The position numbers were made by a program, and so were the translations under genes. Under the pieces are notes generated by a model. It ran no database searches, was not told the DNA's origin, and worked only from the letters and a program-made list of their open reading frames with translations. DNA of 20,915 nt from Phycisphaerales bacterium (GTDB lineage Bacteria; Pseudomonadota; Gammaproteobacteria; Competibacterales; Competibacteraceae), in assembly GCA_014879435.1 (NCBI GenBank), contig JACSSB010000263.1, positions 1-20,915 of the forward strand. The letters run 5' to 3'. This document shows, piece after piece, positions 1 through 10,488 of the stretch (positions are counted from its first letter, which is position 1; every line of letters begins with the position of its first letter).

Positions 1-131
1 ACCTCGATCTCGCCTTGGCCTAACAAATACTTGACCGTCACCGGATCGGCATTAAGCGTGGAAAATTCCACCCCCAGCAGCAACACCACCAGCAAAATCG
101 CGGCGATCAGAATAAATTTTATCCAGAACAT
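1..131 (-). CDS. lapA: LapA-family inner-membrane protein (partial, N-terminal 43 residues)
   Basis: Only the N-terminus is inside the window; the gene runs off the left edge. Reading leftward from the ATG at 131, the protein begins MFWIKFILIAAILLVVLLLG and continues into VEFSTLNADPVTVKYLLG. This is one hydrophobic membrane segment (about residues 3-20) followed by the periplasmic start typical of LapA (DUF1049), a small inner-membrane protein that acts with LapB in lipopolysaccharide assembly control in Escherichia coli. A G-rich Shine-Dalgarno stretch (GGGGGAAAG) lies about 8 nt upstream. In many gammaproteobacteria lapA follows ihfB, as here. A terminator lies between ihfB and this gene, so it may have its own promoter, but I could not point to a convincing one. 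The second membrane segment and the partner lapB would lie outside the window. Confidence 0.85.
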   Translation of the reverse strand, partial: MFWIKFILIAAILLVVLLLGVEFSTLNADPVTVKYLLGQGEIE

Positions 132-230
132 TCGCTTTCCCCCGCAGCCAGAATGGCTTGAAATCGATGAGAATGGGCGATCAACCATACAAATACACTG
201 GCTCGTACTGACTTCTTCCAACTTCTCAAC

Positions 231-260
231 AAAAAAACCCACTAATACCGTGGGTTTTTT
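231..260 (-). terminator. Rho-independent terminator between ihfB and lapA
   Basis: The arms AAAAAACCCAC (232-242) and GTGGGTTTTTT (250-260) form an 11-bp perfect stem with a 7-nt loop. Because the stem is flanked by an A-run and a T-run, it would work on either strand. It sits 43 nt after the ihfB stop on the minus strand and should end the rpsA-ihfB transcript. The GC core is only 5 bp, so readthrough into lapA is possible. Confidence 0.75.
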
Positions 261-302
261 AAGCCAATGAACGGCTGATCACCTATCGGACTGATATGGA
301 TA

Positions 303-617
303 TTACAAAAAACCATCGCCACCGTCATGATAAGTGTGGTGCTCGTTGACCCGCTCGCGCAACTCCTTGCCCGGTTTGAAGTGCGGCACATACTTGCCAG
401 CCAGCGTCACAGCATCGCCCGTCTTGGGATTACGGCCGACTCGTGGAGGACGAAAATGCAGCGAAAAACTGCCAAATCCACGAATTTCAATCCGCTCTCC
501 TCCAGCCAACGACTCGCTCATCTGCTCCAGCATGGTCTTGACCGCCTGCTCTACATCCTTATAGGGAACATCATTACGCTTGCGCGCGAGTATCTCGATT
601 AGTTCCGATTTCGTCAT
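303..617 (-). CDS. ihfB: Integration host factor subunit beta
   Basis: This 104-residue protein is the beta subunit of the IHF heterodimer, a sequence-specific DNA-bending nucleoid protein. The bacterial DNA-binding fold covers the whole chain. Diagnostic parts are MTKSELIEIL at the N-terminus, IEIRGFGSFSLHFRPPRVGR at about 43-62, and GRNPKTGD (61-68), which carries the intercalating proline of the beta arm (P64). The C-terminal tail NEHHTYHDGGDGFL is about ten residues longer than in E. coli IHF-beta (94 residues). The ATG is preceded by a GGGGAG Shine-Dalgarno about 6 nt upstream. The gene lies 94 nt after rpsA, the conserved gammaproteobacterial order, with a hairpin in the gap. The alpha subunit gene is not in the window. 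Confidence 0.96.
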   Translation of the reverse strand: MTKSELIEILARKRNDVPYKDVEQAVKTMLEQMSESLAGGERIEIRGFGSFSLHFRPPRVGRNPKTGDAVTLAGKYVPHFKPGKELRERVNEHHTYHDGGDGFL

Positions 618-647
618 GAAATCTCCCCATTGAAAAAGCGCTCACTC

Positions 648-675
648 TACCTCTCTCCCTTACAAGAGAGAGGTA
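648..675 (-). repeat. Intergenic hairpin between rpsA and ihfB
   Basis: A perfect 10-bp inverted repeat, TACCTCTCTC (648-657) and GAGAGAGGTA (666-675), has an 8-nt loop. On the minus-strand transcript it lies 36 nt after the rpsA stop and 31 nt before ihfB. It is followed by GAGTGAGCGC and then only five Ts, so it is not a classic terminator. It could partly attenuate transcription or protect the rpsA mRNA end; function is inferred only. Confidence 0.6.
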
Positions 676-711
676 TCTTGCCATTATTCAGTCCTGATGA
701 TGATCATTCGA

Positions 712-2388
712 TCATTCATTGTCCTGTGCGCTCATCTGCTCCTTGAAGATGTCTCCCAAGGTTGCGCCAGTTCCAGACTTACGGCTGTAGTCCTGCAATA
801 CCTCCGCTTCTTCGGCCATATCCTTAGCCTTGATCGATAGCGTAATGGTGCGATTCTTGCGATCAACACCGATGAATTTCGCTTCGACTTCCTCGCCTTC
901 CTTCAAGAGCGAACGGGCATCATCAATCCGCTCACGCGACAGTTCGGAGGCGCGCAGTGTACCCTCGACCCCTTGCCCCAGATCGACCATGGCACCCTTG
1001 GAATCCACCGAGGTGATTCGACCAATGATCACACTGCCCTTGGGATGATCGGCAACAAAATTGGAGAACGGGTCTTTATCCAGTTGCTTGATACCCAACG
1101 AAATGCGTTCACGCTCAGGATCGACTGCCAGTACCACCGCATCGACTTCCTGGCCTTTCTTGTATTGGCGTACCGCCTCTTCACCTGGGATGTTCCACGA
1201 AATGTCGGACAAGTGCACCAGACCGTCGATACCACCGTCCAGGCCAATGAAAATCCCGAAATCGGTAATCGACTTGATTTTGCCAGAAACGCGATCACCC
1301 TTGGCATGATTCTGGTCGAATTCTTCCCAAGGATTCTGCTGGCACTGTTTCATGCCCAAGGAGATGCGGCGACGGTCTTCGTCGATATCCAGCACCATGA
1401 CTTCAACTTCGTCACCCAAAGCCACGACTTTGTTTGGATTGACGTTCTTGTTGGTCCAATCCATTTCGGAAACGTGGACCAAACCCTCGACGCCTTCCTC
1501 AATCTCGACGAAGCAACCGTAGTCGGCAATGTTGGTGACCTTGCCAAATACCCGTGTTCCAACCGGATAGCGGCGAGCCAATGCGATCCACGGATCGTCA
1601 CCCAACTGCTTAAGACCCAGCGAAACTCGATTGCGCTCGCGATCAAATTTGAGCACCTTGACCTGGATATGGTCACCAACGGCAACCACCTCGGAGGGAT
1701 GCTTGACACGCCGCCACGCCATATCGGTGATATGCAACAAGCCGTCGATACCACCCAGATCCAGGAACGCGCCGTAGTCGGTCAGATTCTTGACCACACC
1801 CTCGACAACCTGACCTTCCTGCAGATTTTGCAAGAGGGCCTCGCGTTCGGCGCTGTATTCCTGTTCCACCACGGCCCGGCGGGAAACCACGACATTATTG
1901 CGGCGGCGATCCAGCTTGATGACCTTGAACTCTTGCTCCTTGCCTTCCAGATAGGCAGCGTCTCGCACCGGTCGGACATCCACCAGAGAGCCAGGCAAAA
2001 AGGCACGGATTTCACCGATATCCACAGTGAAACCACCCTTTACCTTGCCACTGATCAATCCCTTGACGATCTCCTCGCTCTCAAAGGCTTTCTCCAAGGC
2101 ACTCCAGATCCGGGCGCGCTTGGCCTTTTCACGAGAAAGACGGGTTTCTCCGAAGCCATCCTCAAGCGCATCCAGGGCGACCTCGACTTCGTCTCCGACC
2201 TGAACTTCGAGTACGCCTTCTTCGTTGTAAAACTGTTCGAGCGGAATTAGCCCTTCCGATTTCAGGCCGGCATTCACCACTACGGCATCCGCCCGTATTT
2301 CCACCACCAATCCTAGGACAATGGCGCCGGGTTGCATCTGCTTATCGGCTAGGCTTTGTTCAAACAGTTCGGCAAAACTTTCGGTCAT
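712..2388 (-). CDS. rpsA: 30S ribosomal protein S1
   Basis: The 558-residue protein is almost exactly the length of E. coli S1 (557). It binds mRNA on the 30S subunit and helps recruit weakly structured or SD-poor messages. Six S1 (OB-fold) repeats are visible at about 21-87, 105-171, 192-260, 277-347, 364-434 and 451-520. The repeats carry hallmark stretches such as YGAFLDLGGIDGLLHITDMAW (third, from about 205) and the repeating RISLGMKQ-type ends. Repeats 1 and 2 are divergent, as is normal for the ribosome-binding part. The ATG at 2388 has no Shine-Dalgarno: the preceding bases are GAGCTATATAACCC. That is consistent with the known atypical, autoregulated rpsA translation start of enterobacteria. 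The upstream neighbour is cmk, 219 nt away, and the downstream one is ihfB. Confidence 0.97.
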   Translation of the reverse strand: MTESFAELFEQSLADKQMQPGAIVLGLVVEIRADAVVVNAGLKSEGLIPLEQFYNEEGVLEVQVGDEVEVALDALEDGFGETRLSREKAKRARIWSALEKAFESEEIVKGLISGKVKGGFTVDIGEIRAFLPGSLVDVRPVRDAAYLEGKEQEFKVIKLDRRRNNVVVSRRAVVEQEYSAEREALLQNLQEGQVVEGVVKNLTDYGAFLDLGGIDGLLHITDMAWRRVKHPSEVVAVGDHIQVKVLKFDRERNRVSLGLKQLGDDPWIALARRYPVGTRVFGKVTNIADYGCFVEIEEGVEGLVHVSEMDWTNKNVNPNKVVALGDEVEVMVLDIDEDRRRISLGMKQCQQNPWEEFDQNHAKGDRVSGKIKSITDFGIFIGLDGGIDGLVHLSDISWNIPGEEAVRQYKKGQEVDAVVLAVDPERERISLGIKQLDKDPFSNFVADHPKGSVIIGRITSVDSKGAMVDLGQGVEGTLRASELSRERIDDARSLLKEGEEVEAKFIGVDRKNRTITLSIKAKDMAEEAEVLQDYSRKSGTGATLGDIFKEQMSAQDNE

Positions 2389-2527
2389 GGGTTATATAGC
2401 TCAAAAATCGGCAGCATGAGCCGCCACGGGTTGGTTTGCATGGGGTTCGGAAACGAGCGGGATGCCCGGAACCGGATTTGAGTGACTGCGCTCCCGCCTC
2501 GACGGAAACCTTGAGGGTTCACACCCA

Positions 2528-2548
2528 GAGCGCCCAGTCCCGGCGCTC
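2528..2548 (-). promoter_or_regulatory. Hairpin in the rpsA leader
   Basis: The 219-nt gap between cmk and rpsA contains a perfect 7-bp inverted repeat, GAGCGCC (2528-2534) and GGCGCTC (2542-2548), with a 7-nt loop. It lies about 140 nt before the rpsA ATG. Known rpsA leaders form several hairpins that S1 uses for autoregulation, so this is a candidate stem of such a leader. No convincing sigma-70 promoter was found in the gap; the only TATATA stretch, just before the ATG, lacks a -35 partner. Confidence 0.4.
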
Positions 2549-2607
2549 GGTCAATTCGGTCATGTGAAAGGGTAGCCAAGGGTATCGCTGGCGTAAAGGG
2601 CGAAGGA

Positions 2608-3303
2608 CTAGGGGATTACCGTTACTGTTACTCGTTGAATTGCGAGTGCGAGCACCCTTTCACGAACTTCGGCCACGCTCAACTGCGTGGTATCCAGCAC
2701 TTTTGCATCGGCAGCCGGTTTGAGTGGCGCCACTGCACGCCCGGTATCACGCGCATCACGCTCGGCGATCTCTTTCACAAGGGCGGCAAGGTTAGCATCC
2801 ATACCTTTTTCAATCAACTGCTTATATCGTCGAAGCGCACGTTGTTCGGCACTGGCAGTCAGGAATAGCTTAAGTTCGGCTTGCGGAAACACGACCGTGC
2901 CCATATCCCGGCCATCGGCGATCAAACCGGGGGGGCGACAAAAATCCCGCTGTCGCCGCAATAGTGCGGCGCGCACGGCGGGGAATGCCGCTACCTGGGA
3001 CGCGGCGCTACCGAGGGTTTCGCTACGCAAGGTATCGCCCACCTCTACGCCGCCTAATACTATGCGCGAAGCCCCCGAAGCATCGGCCAAAAATTGGACA
3101 TCCAGCGCGGAAGCTACCGCCGCCATCTGCGTTTCATCTTCCAGCGGAAGATTTCGGCGCTGAGCCGCCAGTGCCGTCAATCGGTACAACGCGCCACTGT
3201 CGAGCAAGTGCCAACCCAAGCGCACCGCCAACCACTGACAGAGTGTGCCCTTACCAACCCCGCTTGGCCCATCGACCGCGATCACTGGCACCATGCCGCT
3301 CAC
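2608..3303 (-). CDS. cmk: Cytidylate kinase
   Basis: This enzyme transfers phosphate from ATP to CMP or dCMP. The P-loop DGPSGVGKGT is at residues 11-20, followed by LDSGALYRL near 38-46, the substrate-binding DGRDMGTVVFP, and the lid-region ERDARDTGRAVAPL motif. I chose the GTG at 3303 rather than the ATG at 3294. It overlaps the aroA stop (GTGA) and has a GGGAG Shine-Dalgarno 5 nt upstream. It also gives an N-terminus (fMet-SGMVPVIAVDG) that lines up without gaps with E. coli Cmk (MTAIAPVITIDG). The result is 231 residues, against 227 in E. coli. A longer in-frame extension to 3387 lies inside aroA and is unlikely. Overlap with aroA implies translational coupling within the aromatic run. 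Confidence 0.95.
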   Translation of the reverse strand: MSGMVPVIAVDGPSGVGKGTLCQWLAVRLGWHLLDSGALYRLTALAAQRRNLPLEDETQMAAVASALDVQFLADASGASRIVLGGVEVGDTLRSETLGSAASQVAAFPAVRAALLRRQRDFCRPPGLIADGRDMGTVVFPQAELKLFLTASAEQRALRRYKQLIEKGMDANLAALVKEIAERDARDTGRAVAPLKPAADAKVLDTTQLSVAEVRERVLALAIQRVTVTVIP

Positions 3304-4619
3304 GTGAGCTCCCGTTCCGTCAGTTGCAAACCTGCGGCACCTGCCAACTGCGCGAAGCCGGGAAAAGAAGTCGTTACGTTGAGACAATCGCGGATCAAAA
3401 TCGGGGCACTAGCACGCAGCGCGGCCATGGCAAAACTCATGGCAATACGATGATCACCCCGGCTCTCCACGGTTCCACCAGAGAGCGCACCGCCTTGAAT
3501 CACGATACCGTCCTCGGTCGGCTCAGCGGCAATGCCCAAGGCGATCAAGCCATCGGCCATGACCTGAATCCGGTCGCTCTCTTTGACCCGCAACTCCTCA
3601 GCTCCAGTTAATACGGTCACGCCTTCGGCGCAGGCGGCGGCGATAAACAGTGCCGGAAATTCGTCGATGGCCAATGGCACCAGTTCTTTGGGGATAGCGA
3701 TGCCACGTAGCGGTGCGGCGCGTACCCGCAAATCCGCTACCGGCTCACCACCGGCCAGTCGCGCATTCAACACCTCGATATCGGCACCCATCAGACGCAG
3801 GATGTCGAGCACCCCGGTACGGGTAGGATTGATCCCCACATGTTCCAGCAGCAGGTCGGAACCCGGCGCGATGCTGGCGCCGACCAGGAAAAATGCCGCC
3901 GAAGAAATATCCGCTGGAATATCCAATTCCGTCGCTATCAACCGTCCTCCACCCGTCACTGCCACCGTGCGTTCGCCTTCGCGCCGCAGCGGATAAGCAA
4001 AACCTTCCAACAAGCGTTCGGTATGATCTCGGGTGGGTGCTGGCTCGGTGATGCGGGTTACGCCTCGCGCATACAGACCTGCCAGCAACAGACAAGACTT
4101 GACCTGCGCGCTAGCGACCGGTAGCGGGTAATCAATACCGTCCAACGGCCGACCACCGTGAATCTGCAGCGGCGCGCTCCCGGTTGCGGTGGCTTCGATC
4201 CAGGCGCCCATCTGGGTCAGCGGCTCAGTCACCCGACGCATGGGCCGACGCCTAAGCGAGGCATCACCAGTCAATACCGTATCGAAGGCTTGCCCGGCCA
4301 ATAACCCGCTCATTAAGCGCATTGAAGTCCCGGAATTACCCATATCCAGCGGTTCACCTGGATCGCGCAGGCCATGCAGGCCCACACCATGCACGGTCAC
4401 CCGGCCCTGGTCTGGACCATCGATGGACACGCCCATGGCTCGGAATGCCCGCAAAGTCGCCAGACAGTCCTCGCCCTCCAGAAAACCGCCCACGGAGGTC
4501 GTGCCCTCGGCCAGCGCACCGAACATGATGGCGCGATGGGAAATCGATTTATCGCCAGGCACCCGTAAACGCCCACGCAGGGCACCGCCGGGTTCGACGA
4601 CGAAAGTCAGCTCGGTCAT
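3300..4619 (-). CDS. aroA: 3-phosphoshikimate 1-carboxyvinyltransferase (EPSP synthase)
   Basis: It joins shikimate-3-phosphate and phosphoenolpyruvate, the sixth step of the chorismate pathway. The 439-residue chain shows PGDKSISHRA (21-30, with K24, S25 and R29 at the substrate site), MGNSGTSMRLM (93-103), and GDASLRRRPMRRV (118-130). It ends with the ELRVKESDR and DHRIAMSFAMAAL motifs. The GNSGTSMR form and overall pattern resemble the pseudomonad/Bacillus branch more than enterobacterial AroA (GNAGTAMR). The ATG has no recognisable Shine-Dalgarno: the bases before it read ATTACATTCCCC. It begins 18 nt after the tyrA stop and in the same frame, with no further stop between, so coupling with tyrA is likely. 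It overlaps cmk at its 3' end. Confidence 0.97.
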   Translation of the reverse strand: MTELTFVVEPGGALRGRLRVPGDKSISHRAIMFGALAEGTTSVGGFLEGEDCLATLRAFRAMGVSIDGPDQGRVTVHGVGLHGLRDPGEPLDMGNSGTSMRLMSGLLAGQAFDTVLTGDASLRRRPMRRVTEPLTQMGAWIEATATGSAPLQIHGGRPLDGIDYPLPVASAQVKSCLLLAGLYARGVTRITEPAPTRDHTERLLEGFAYPLRREGERTVAVTGGGRLIATELDIPADISSAAFFLVGASIAPGSDLLLEHVGINPTRTGVLDILRLMGADIEVLNARLAGGEPVADLRVRAAPLRGIAIPKELVPLAIDEFPALFIAAACAEGVTVLTGAEELRVKESDRIQVMADGLIALGIAAEPTEDGIVIQGGALSGGTVESRGDHRIAMSFAMAALRASAPILIRDCLNVTTSFPGFAQLAGAAGLQLTERELT

Positions 4620-4637
4620 GGGGAATGTAATCGAGAT

Positions 4638-5513
4638 TCAGTCGAGATAGAGGTTATCGCGAGCCCGCTTGGCCCGCTGAAAAGTTGCCAGGATCGCAGC
4701 GCGATCATCGGAACGGATCGCTTCGGCCAAGCGTGTCAAATCGGCACTGAACAGGCTGATCATTTCCAGCAATTGTTCACGGTTGGCGATACAGATGTCG
4801 TGCCACATTTTGGGATCGCTGGAAGCAATGCGGCTGAAATCGCGAAATCCACCCGCCGCATAGCGGAAGATCTCCGCTCGATCATCGAGCCGTGCCAGGG
4901 TATCGACCAGGGTATAGGCCAACATATGCGGTAAATGGCTGGTTGCGGCCAACACTGCATCGTGATGACGTACCCCCATATCCACTACTTCGGCGCCGGT
5001 TTGCTCCCACATCCGTTTGATCAGGTGGTGGGCGCTGGCGGCAGTTTCCGCCAGCGGAGTCAAAATCACCCGACGGCCTTGAAACAAAGTAGCAAACGAG
5101 GCTTCTACCCCGCTGCGCTCGGTGCCAGCGATGGGATGGCCTGGGACGAAATTCGCTGGAACATGGCCGTAAATCCGCTCGACATCCGCCACCACATCAC
5201 CTTTGGCACTACCGACATCGGTCACCACTGTGGTGGGCTTCAGATATGGAGCGATGGCCCGCAATACCGGCTCGATAGCGCCTAGCGGCACCGCGATCAC
5301 TACCACATCGGCATCGACCACCGCACGCGCCGGATCGAGTTCGTAGCGATCCACCACTCCCAGGCGCAGGGCAGCGCGCAGATTCTCCTCGCCACGCCCA
5401 CTACCGACCACCTCGCCCACCTCGCCAGCTTCTCTAAGCGCACGCGCCAGCGAGCCGCCGATCAGACCGACACCGATCACACACAGTCGCGGGATCAAGA
5501 CTTGTTTGGTCAT
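4638..5513 (-). CDS. tyrA: Prephenate (or arogenate) dehydrogenase
   Basis: It oxidatively decarboxylates prephenate (or arogenate) in tyrosine synthesis. In the 291-residue chain the Rossmann dinucleotide motif GVGLIGGS is at 14-21, followed by DVVVIAVPLGAI (69-80), TDVGSAKG (98-105), GHPIAGTERSGVEAS (125-139) and the catalytic-region TSHLPH (191-196). There is no C-terminal ACT domain and no fused chorismate mutase, so this is the stand-alone TyrA type. I chose the ATG at 5513, one base after the hisC stop (TGATATG). An ATG at 5534 would add MMCCTTD and overlap hisC. Neither has a good Shine-Dalgarno, so coupling to hisC is likely. In Pseudomonas this domain is fused to AroA; here a single UGA separates them. 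Cofactor preference cannot be read with certainty. Confidence 0.93.
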   Translation of the reverse strand: MTKQVLIPRLCVIGVGLIGGSLARALREAGEVGEVVGSGRGEENLRAALRLGVVDRYELDPARAVVDADVVVIAVPLGAIEPVLRAIAPYLKPTTVVTDVGSAKGDVVADVERIYGHVPANFVPGHPIAGTERSGVEASFATLFQGRRVILTPLAETAASAHHLIKRMWEQTGAEVVDMGVRHHDAVLAATSHLPHMLAYTLVDTLARLDDRAEIFRYAAGGFRDFSRIASSDPKMWHDICIANREQLLEMISLFSADLTRLAEAIRSDDRAAILATFQRAKRARDNLYLD

Positions 5514-5514
5514 A

Positions 5515-6639
5515 TCAGTTGTGCAACACATCATGCAGGGCTTCGATCAAGCGGGCGTTTTCCGCTTCGGTGCCGATGCTGATCCGTAGATAACGCGGTA
5601 AACCGTAGTTATCCACCGGTCGGACGATGACTCCACGCTTTAAGAGCTCCATAAAGATCTCGCGTCCCGATCGACCCATTTCCACGCACAGAAAATTGCC
5701 CGCTGAGGGCAACCAATTCAGCCCCCATTGACGACAGGCTGCTTGCAATTGTGCCATTCCAGCGCGATTGACTGCTTGGCCACGTTGCAGATGATCGATG
5801 TCATCCAGGGCTGCTGCCGCCGCGACCAGCGCTAGACTGTTGACGTTGAACGGCTGGCGGACCCGGTTCAGCAGATCGGCAATTTGCGGATGGGAAACCG
5901 CATACCCCACCCGCAATCCTGCCAGTCCATACGCCTTGGAAAAGGTGCGGGTGACCACAAGATTGGGAAAGCGATCGAGCCAGTTCAGGGCACTGCTACA
6001 ATCCATGCCCGCTTCGACATATTCGACATAGGCTTCATCCACCACCACGATCACCTGCTCGGGGATGGCCTCCAGCAAACCTAGCAACTCCGCCGTCTTC
6101 AACCAAGTGCCGGTTGGATTGTTGGGATTGGCGACGAACACGACTCGGGTACGGTCGTTGATCGACGCCAAGATTGCTGCTGGATCGTGGCCATAAGGCA
6201 TGGCGTGATCCGGGGGATTGGCTTTGGCGACCCGCGCCCCAGCGCCCACAGCCTGGGTGACGATGGGATAGACGGCAAAGGCATGCTCGGAATAAACCGC
6301 TTCGTGCTCTGGGGTCAGAAAGGCCCGCGCCACCAGTTCCAAAACATCGTTGGAACCGTTACCCAAGGTCAACGCTGCCATGGAAACACCGAGCTTGGTC
6401 GACAGCGCTGCTTTAAGCTCGAAACCGTTGCCATCCGGGTAACGCGCCAGATCGCTCAGGGCTTCGCGCACGGCCACCAATGCCCGAGGGCTTGGCCCCA
6501 AGGGATTTTCGTTGGACGCCAACTTGACGATATGGTCCAAGCCGAATTCTCGCCGTAGCTCGCTCTCCGGCTTGCCGGGTTGATAGGGTTGCAGCGTGCG
6601 CACGCCAGGGGCGGCCAAGCTCAGATAATCGCAGCTCAT
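5515..6639 (-). CDS. hisC: Histidinol-phosphate / aromatic aminotransferase
   Basis: A PLP-dependent fold-type I aminotransferase of 374 residues. Visible motifs are SNENPLGPSP (42-51), LGNGSNDVLE (92-101), NPNNPTGT (171-178) and DEAYVEY (201-207). The PLP lysine is K235 in TFSKAYGLAGLRVGY. The N-terminus MSCDYLSLAAPGVRTLQPYQ resembles the HisC2 paralogue found in the same position in Pseudomonas. There it is thought to act on aromatic substrates as well as, or instead of, histidinol phosphate. Its location between pheA and tyrA supports a role in phenylalanine/tyrosine synthesis; whether it also serves histidine synthesis is not decidable here. It starts 49 nt after pheA without a clear Shine-Dalgarno, and tyrA follows after one base. 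Confidence 0.94.
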   Translation of the reverse strand: MSCDYLSLAAPGVRTLQPYQPGKPESELRREFGLDHIVKLASNENPLGPSPRALVAVREALSDLARYPDGNGFELKAALSTKLGVSMAALTLGNGSNDVLELVARAFLTPEHEAVYSEHAFAVYPIVTQAVGAGARVAKANPPDHAMPYGHDPAAILASINDRTRVVFVANPNNPTGTWLKTAELLGLLEAIPEQVIVVVDEAYVEYVEAGMDCSSALNWLDRFPNLVVTRTFSKAYGLAGLRVGYAVSHPQIADLLNRVRQPFNVNSLALVAAAAALDDIDHLQRGQAVNRAGMAQLQAACRQWGLNWLPSAGNFLCVEMGRSGREIFMELLKRGVIVRPVDNYGLPRYLRISIGTEAENARLIEALHDVLHN

Positions 6640-6688
6640 GGTGCCAATACTCGAATTTTTAGTTTTATACGATCAGGATGGGAAATCA

Positions 6689-7770
6689 TCACAACACACC
6701 CTTGGGATAAGACCCCAGTATTCGAAACAAGCGTGCCTGCTCACACAGTTCGGCCAGCGCACTCGCTACGGGCGGGTCTTGAGCATGACCGTCCAGATCG
6801 ATGAAGAAAACATAATCCCACATCCCGCGCCGTGAGGGCCGCGATTCGATACGGTTCATGCTCACCTTATGTCGTGCCAGCGGTTCCAACAAATTAAATA
6901 GTGCGCCTGGCCGGTTGAACGAAGCTACCAATAATGCCGTCTTGTCGTCGCCCGATGGGGCAATTGGTTGCGTACCGACGATCAGAAACCGAGTGGTATT
7001 GTTCGGCTCGTCTTCGATATTGCGCACCAGAGTCGGCAACTGATAGATATCCGCCGCACACTGGCCAGCAATCGCCGCTACGCCTGCCTCGTCGCGCACT
7101 CGCCGCGCCGCTTCGCCGTTGCTGCTGACTTCAATCTGCTCGACCTGCGGCAGATTCAGGTCCAACCACTCCCGACACTGTGCCAGCGATTGCCGGTGCG
7201 AATAGATGCGGTAGATGGCCTTGAGATCGGGTGCACAGGTAATCAGATGATGATTGATGCGGATTTGCACCTCGCCACAAATCTGTAGTGGCGACTGCAG
7301 AAACATATCCAGGGTATGGTTGACCACGCCCTCGGTGGAGTTTTCCACCGGCACCACACCGTAATCGGCGGAACCCGCTTCGACCTCGCGGAACACCTCA
7401 TCAATAGCACGCAGTGGAATACTGCGGATGGATTTACCGAAATGCTTGAGTGCCGCCGCTTGAGTGAACGTCCCCTCTGGGCCGAGAAAGGCGATGCGCA
7501 ACGGTTCTTCCAGCGCCAAGCAGGCCGACATGATCTCGCGAAACAACCGGGCCATTTCCTCATTGCTGAGTGGCCCTGGATTGGTTTCGATCACTCGGCG
7601 CAGCACCTGAGCCTCGCGCTCGGGGCGGTAAAAATTACCGGTGGCACCGGCGGCCTGCTTCAGAACGCCAACCTCTTGCGCGCAACGGGCCCGCTCGGAA
7701 ATCAAGGTCTGAATTTGCTGATCCAGCGCATCGATGCGCCCACGTAACGCAAGCAAACTGTCCGCTTCAC

Positions 7771-7774
<4 letters not shown>
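6689..7774 (-). CDS. pheA: Bifunctional chorismate mutase / prephenate dehydratase (P-protein)
   Basis: This 361-residue protein converts chorismate to prephenate and then to phenylpyruvate. The AroQ-type mutase domain is at about 5-88 (LRGRIDALDQQIQTLISERA). The dehydratase domain runs from about 91 (LRIAFLGPEGTFTQAAALKH) to about 270, including VPVENSTEGVVN and NTTRFLIVG. The C-terminal ACT domain (about 279-357) carries NRPGALFNLLEPLARHKVSM and ESRPS (310-314), the phenylalanine-binding motif, so feedback inhibition by phenylalanine is expected. The ATG overlaps the gyrA stop (ATGA), with AAAGGG about 8 nt upstream. In Pseudomonas serC lies between gyrA and pheA; here it is missing and the two genes overlap directly. 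Confidence 0.97.
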
Positions 7775-10395
<2,621 letters not shown>

Positions 10396-10454
10396 GTGGA
10401 ACCTTGTTCAGCCTCTGACCGGGCGGAAAAATGTAATACGATGCCAGAGATTTG

Positions 10455-10481
10455 ATTGTAGCATGAGCGGTCCGTGGCCAA
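10455..10481 (-). promoter_or_regulatory. Candidate extended -10 promoter for gyrA
   Basis: On the minus strand, TGC directly precedes TACAAT (10455-10460), an extended -10 motif. A poor -35, TTGGCC (10476-10481), lies 15 nt upstream. An inverted repeat GCGGT-N9-ACCGC (10467-10485) overlaps the spacer and the -35 and could be an operator or chance. The predicted start would leave a leader of about 55 nt before gyrA. Confidence 0.45.
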
Positions 10482-10488
10482 CCGCCGG

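Noticed and set aside
973..2250. Open frame of 425 codons on the plus strand
   Set aside because: It lies entirely antisense to rpsA, which has an unmistakable six-domain S1 product; the long frame follows from S1 codon bias.
2385..2579. 64-codon frame with TTG start overlapping the rpsA ATG
   Set aside because: No Shine-Dalgarno, arginine/proline-rich unlike-protein composition, and it lies in a probable structured leader. The ATGA overlap is noted only as a possibility.
6640..6688. TATAAA on the minus strand between pheA and hisC as an internal promoter
   Set aside because: The only -35-like partner (TTGTGA) is 19 nt away and the genes look co-transcribed; too weak to call.
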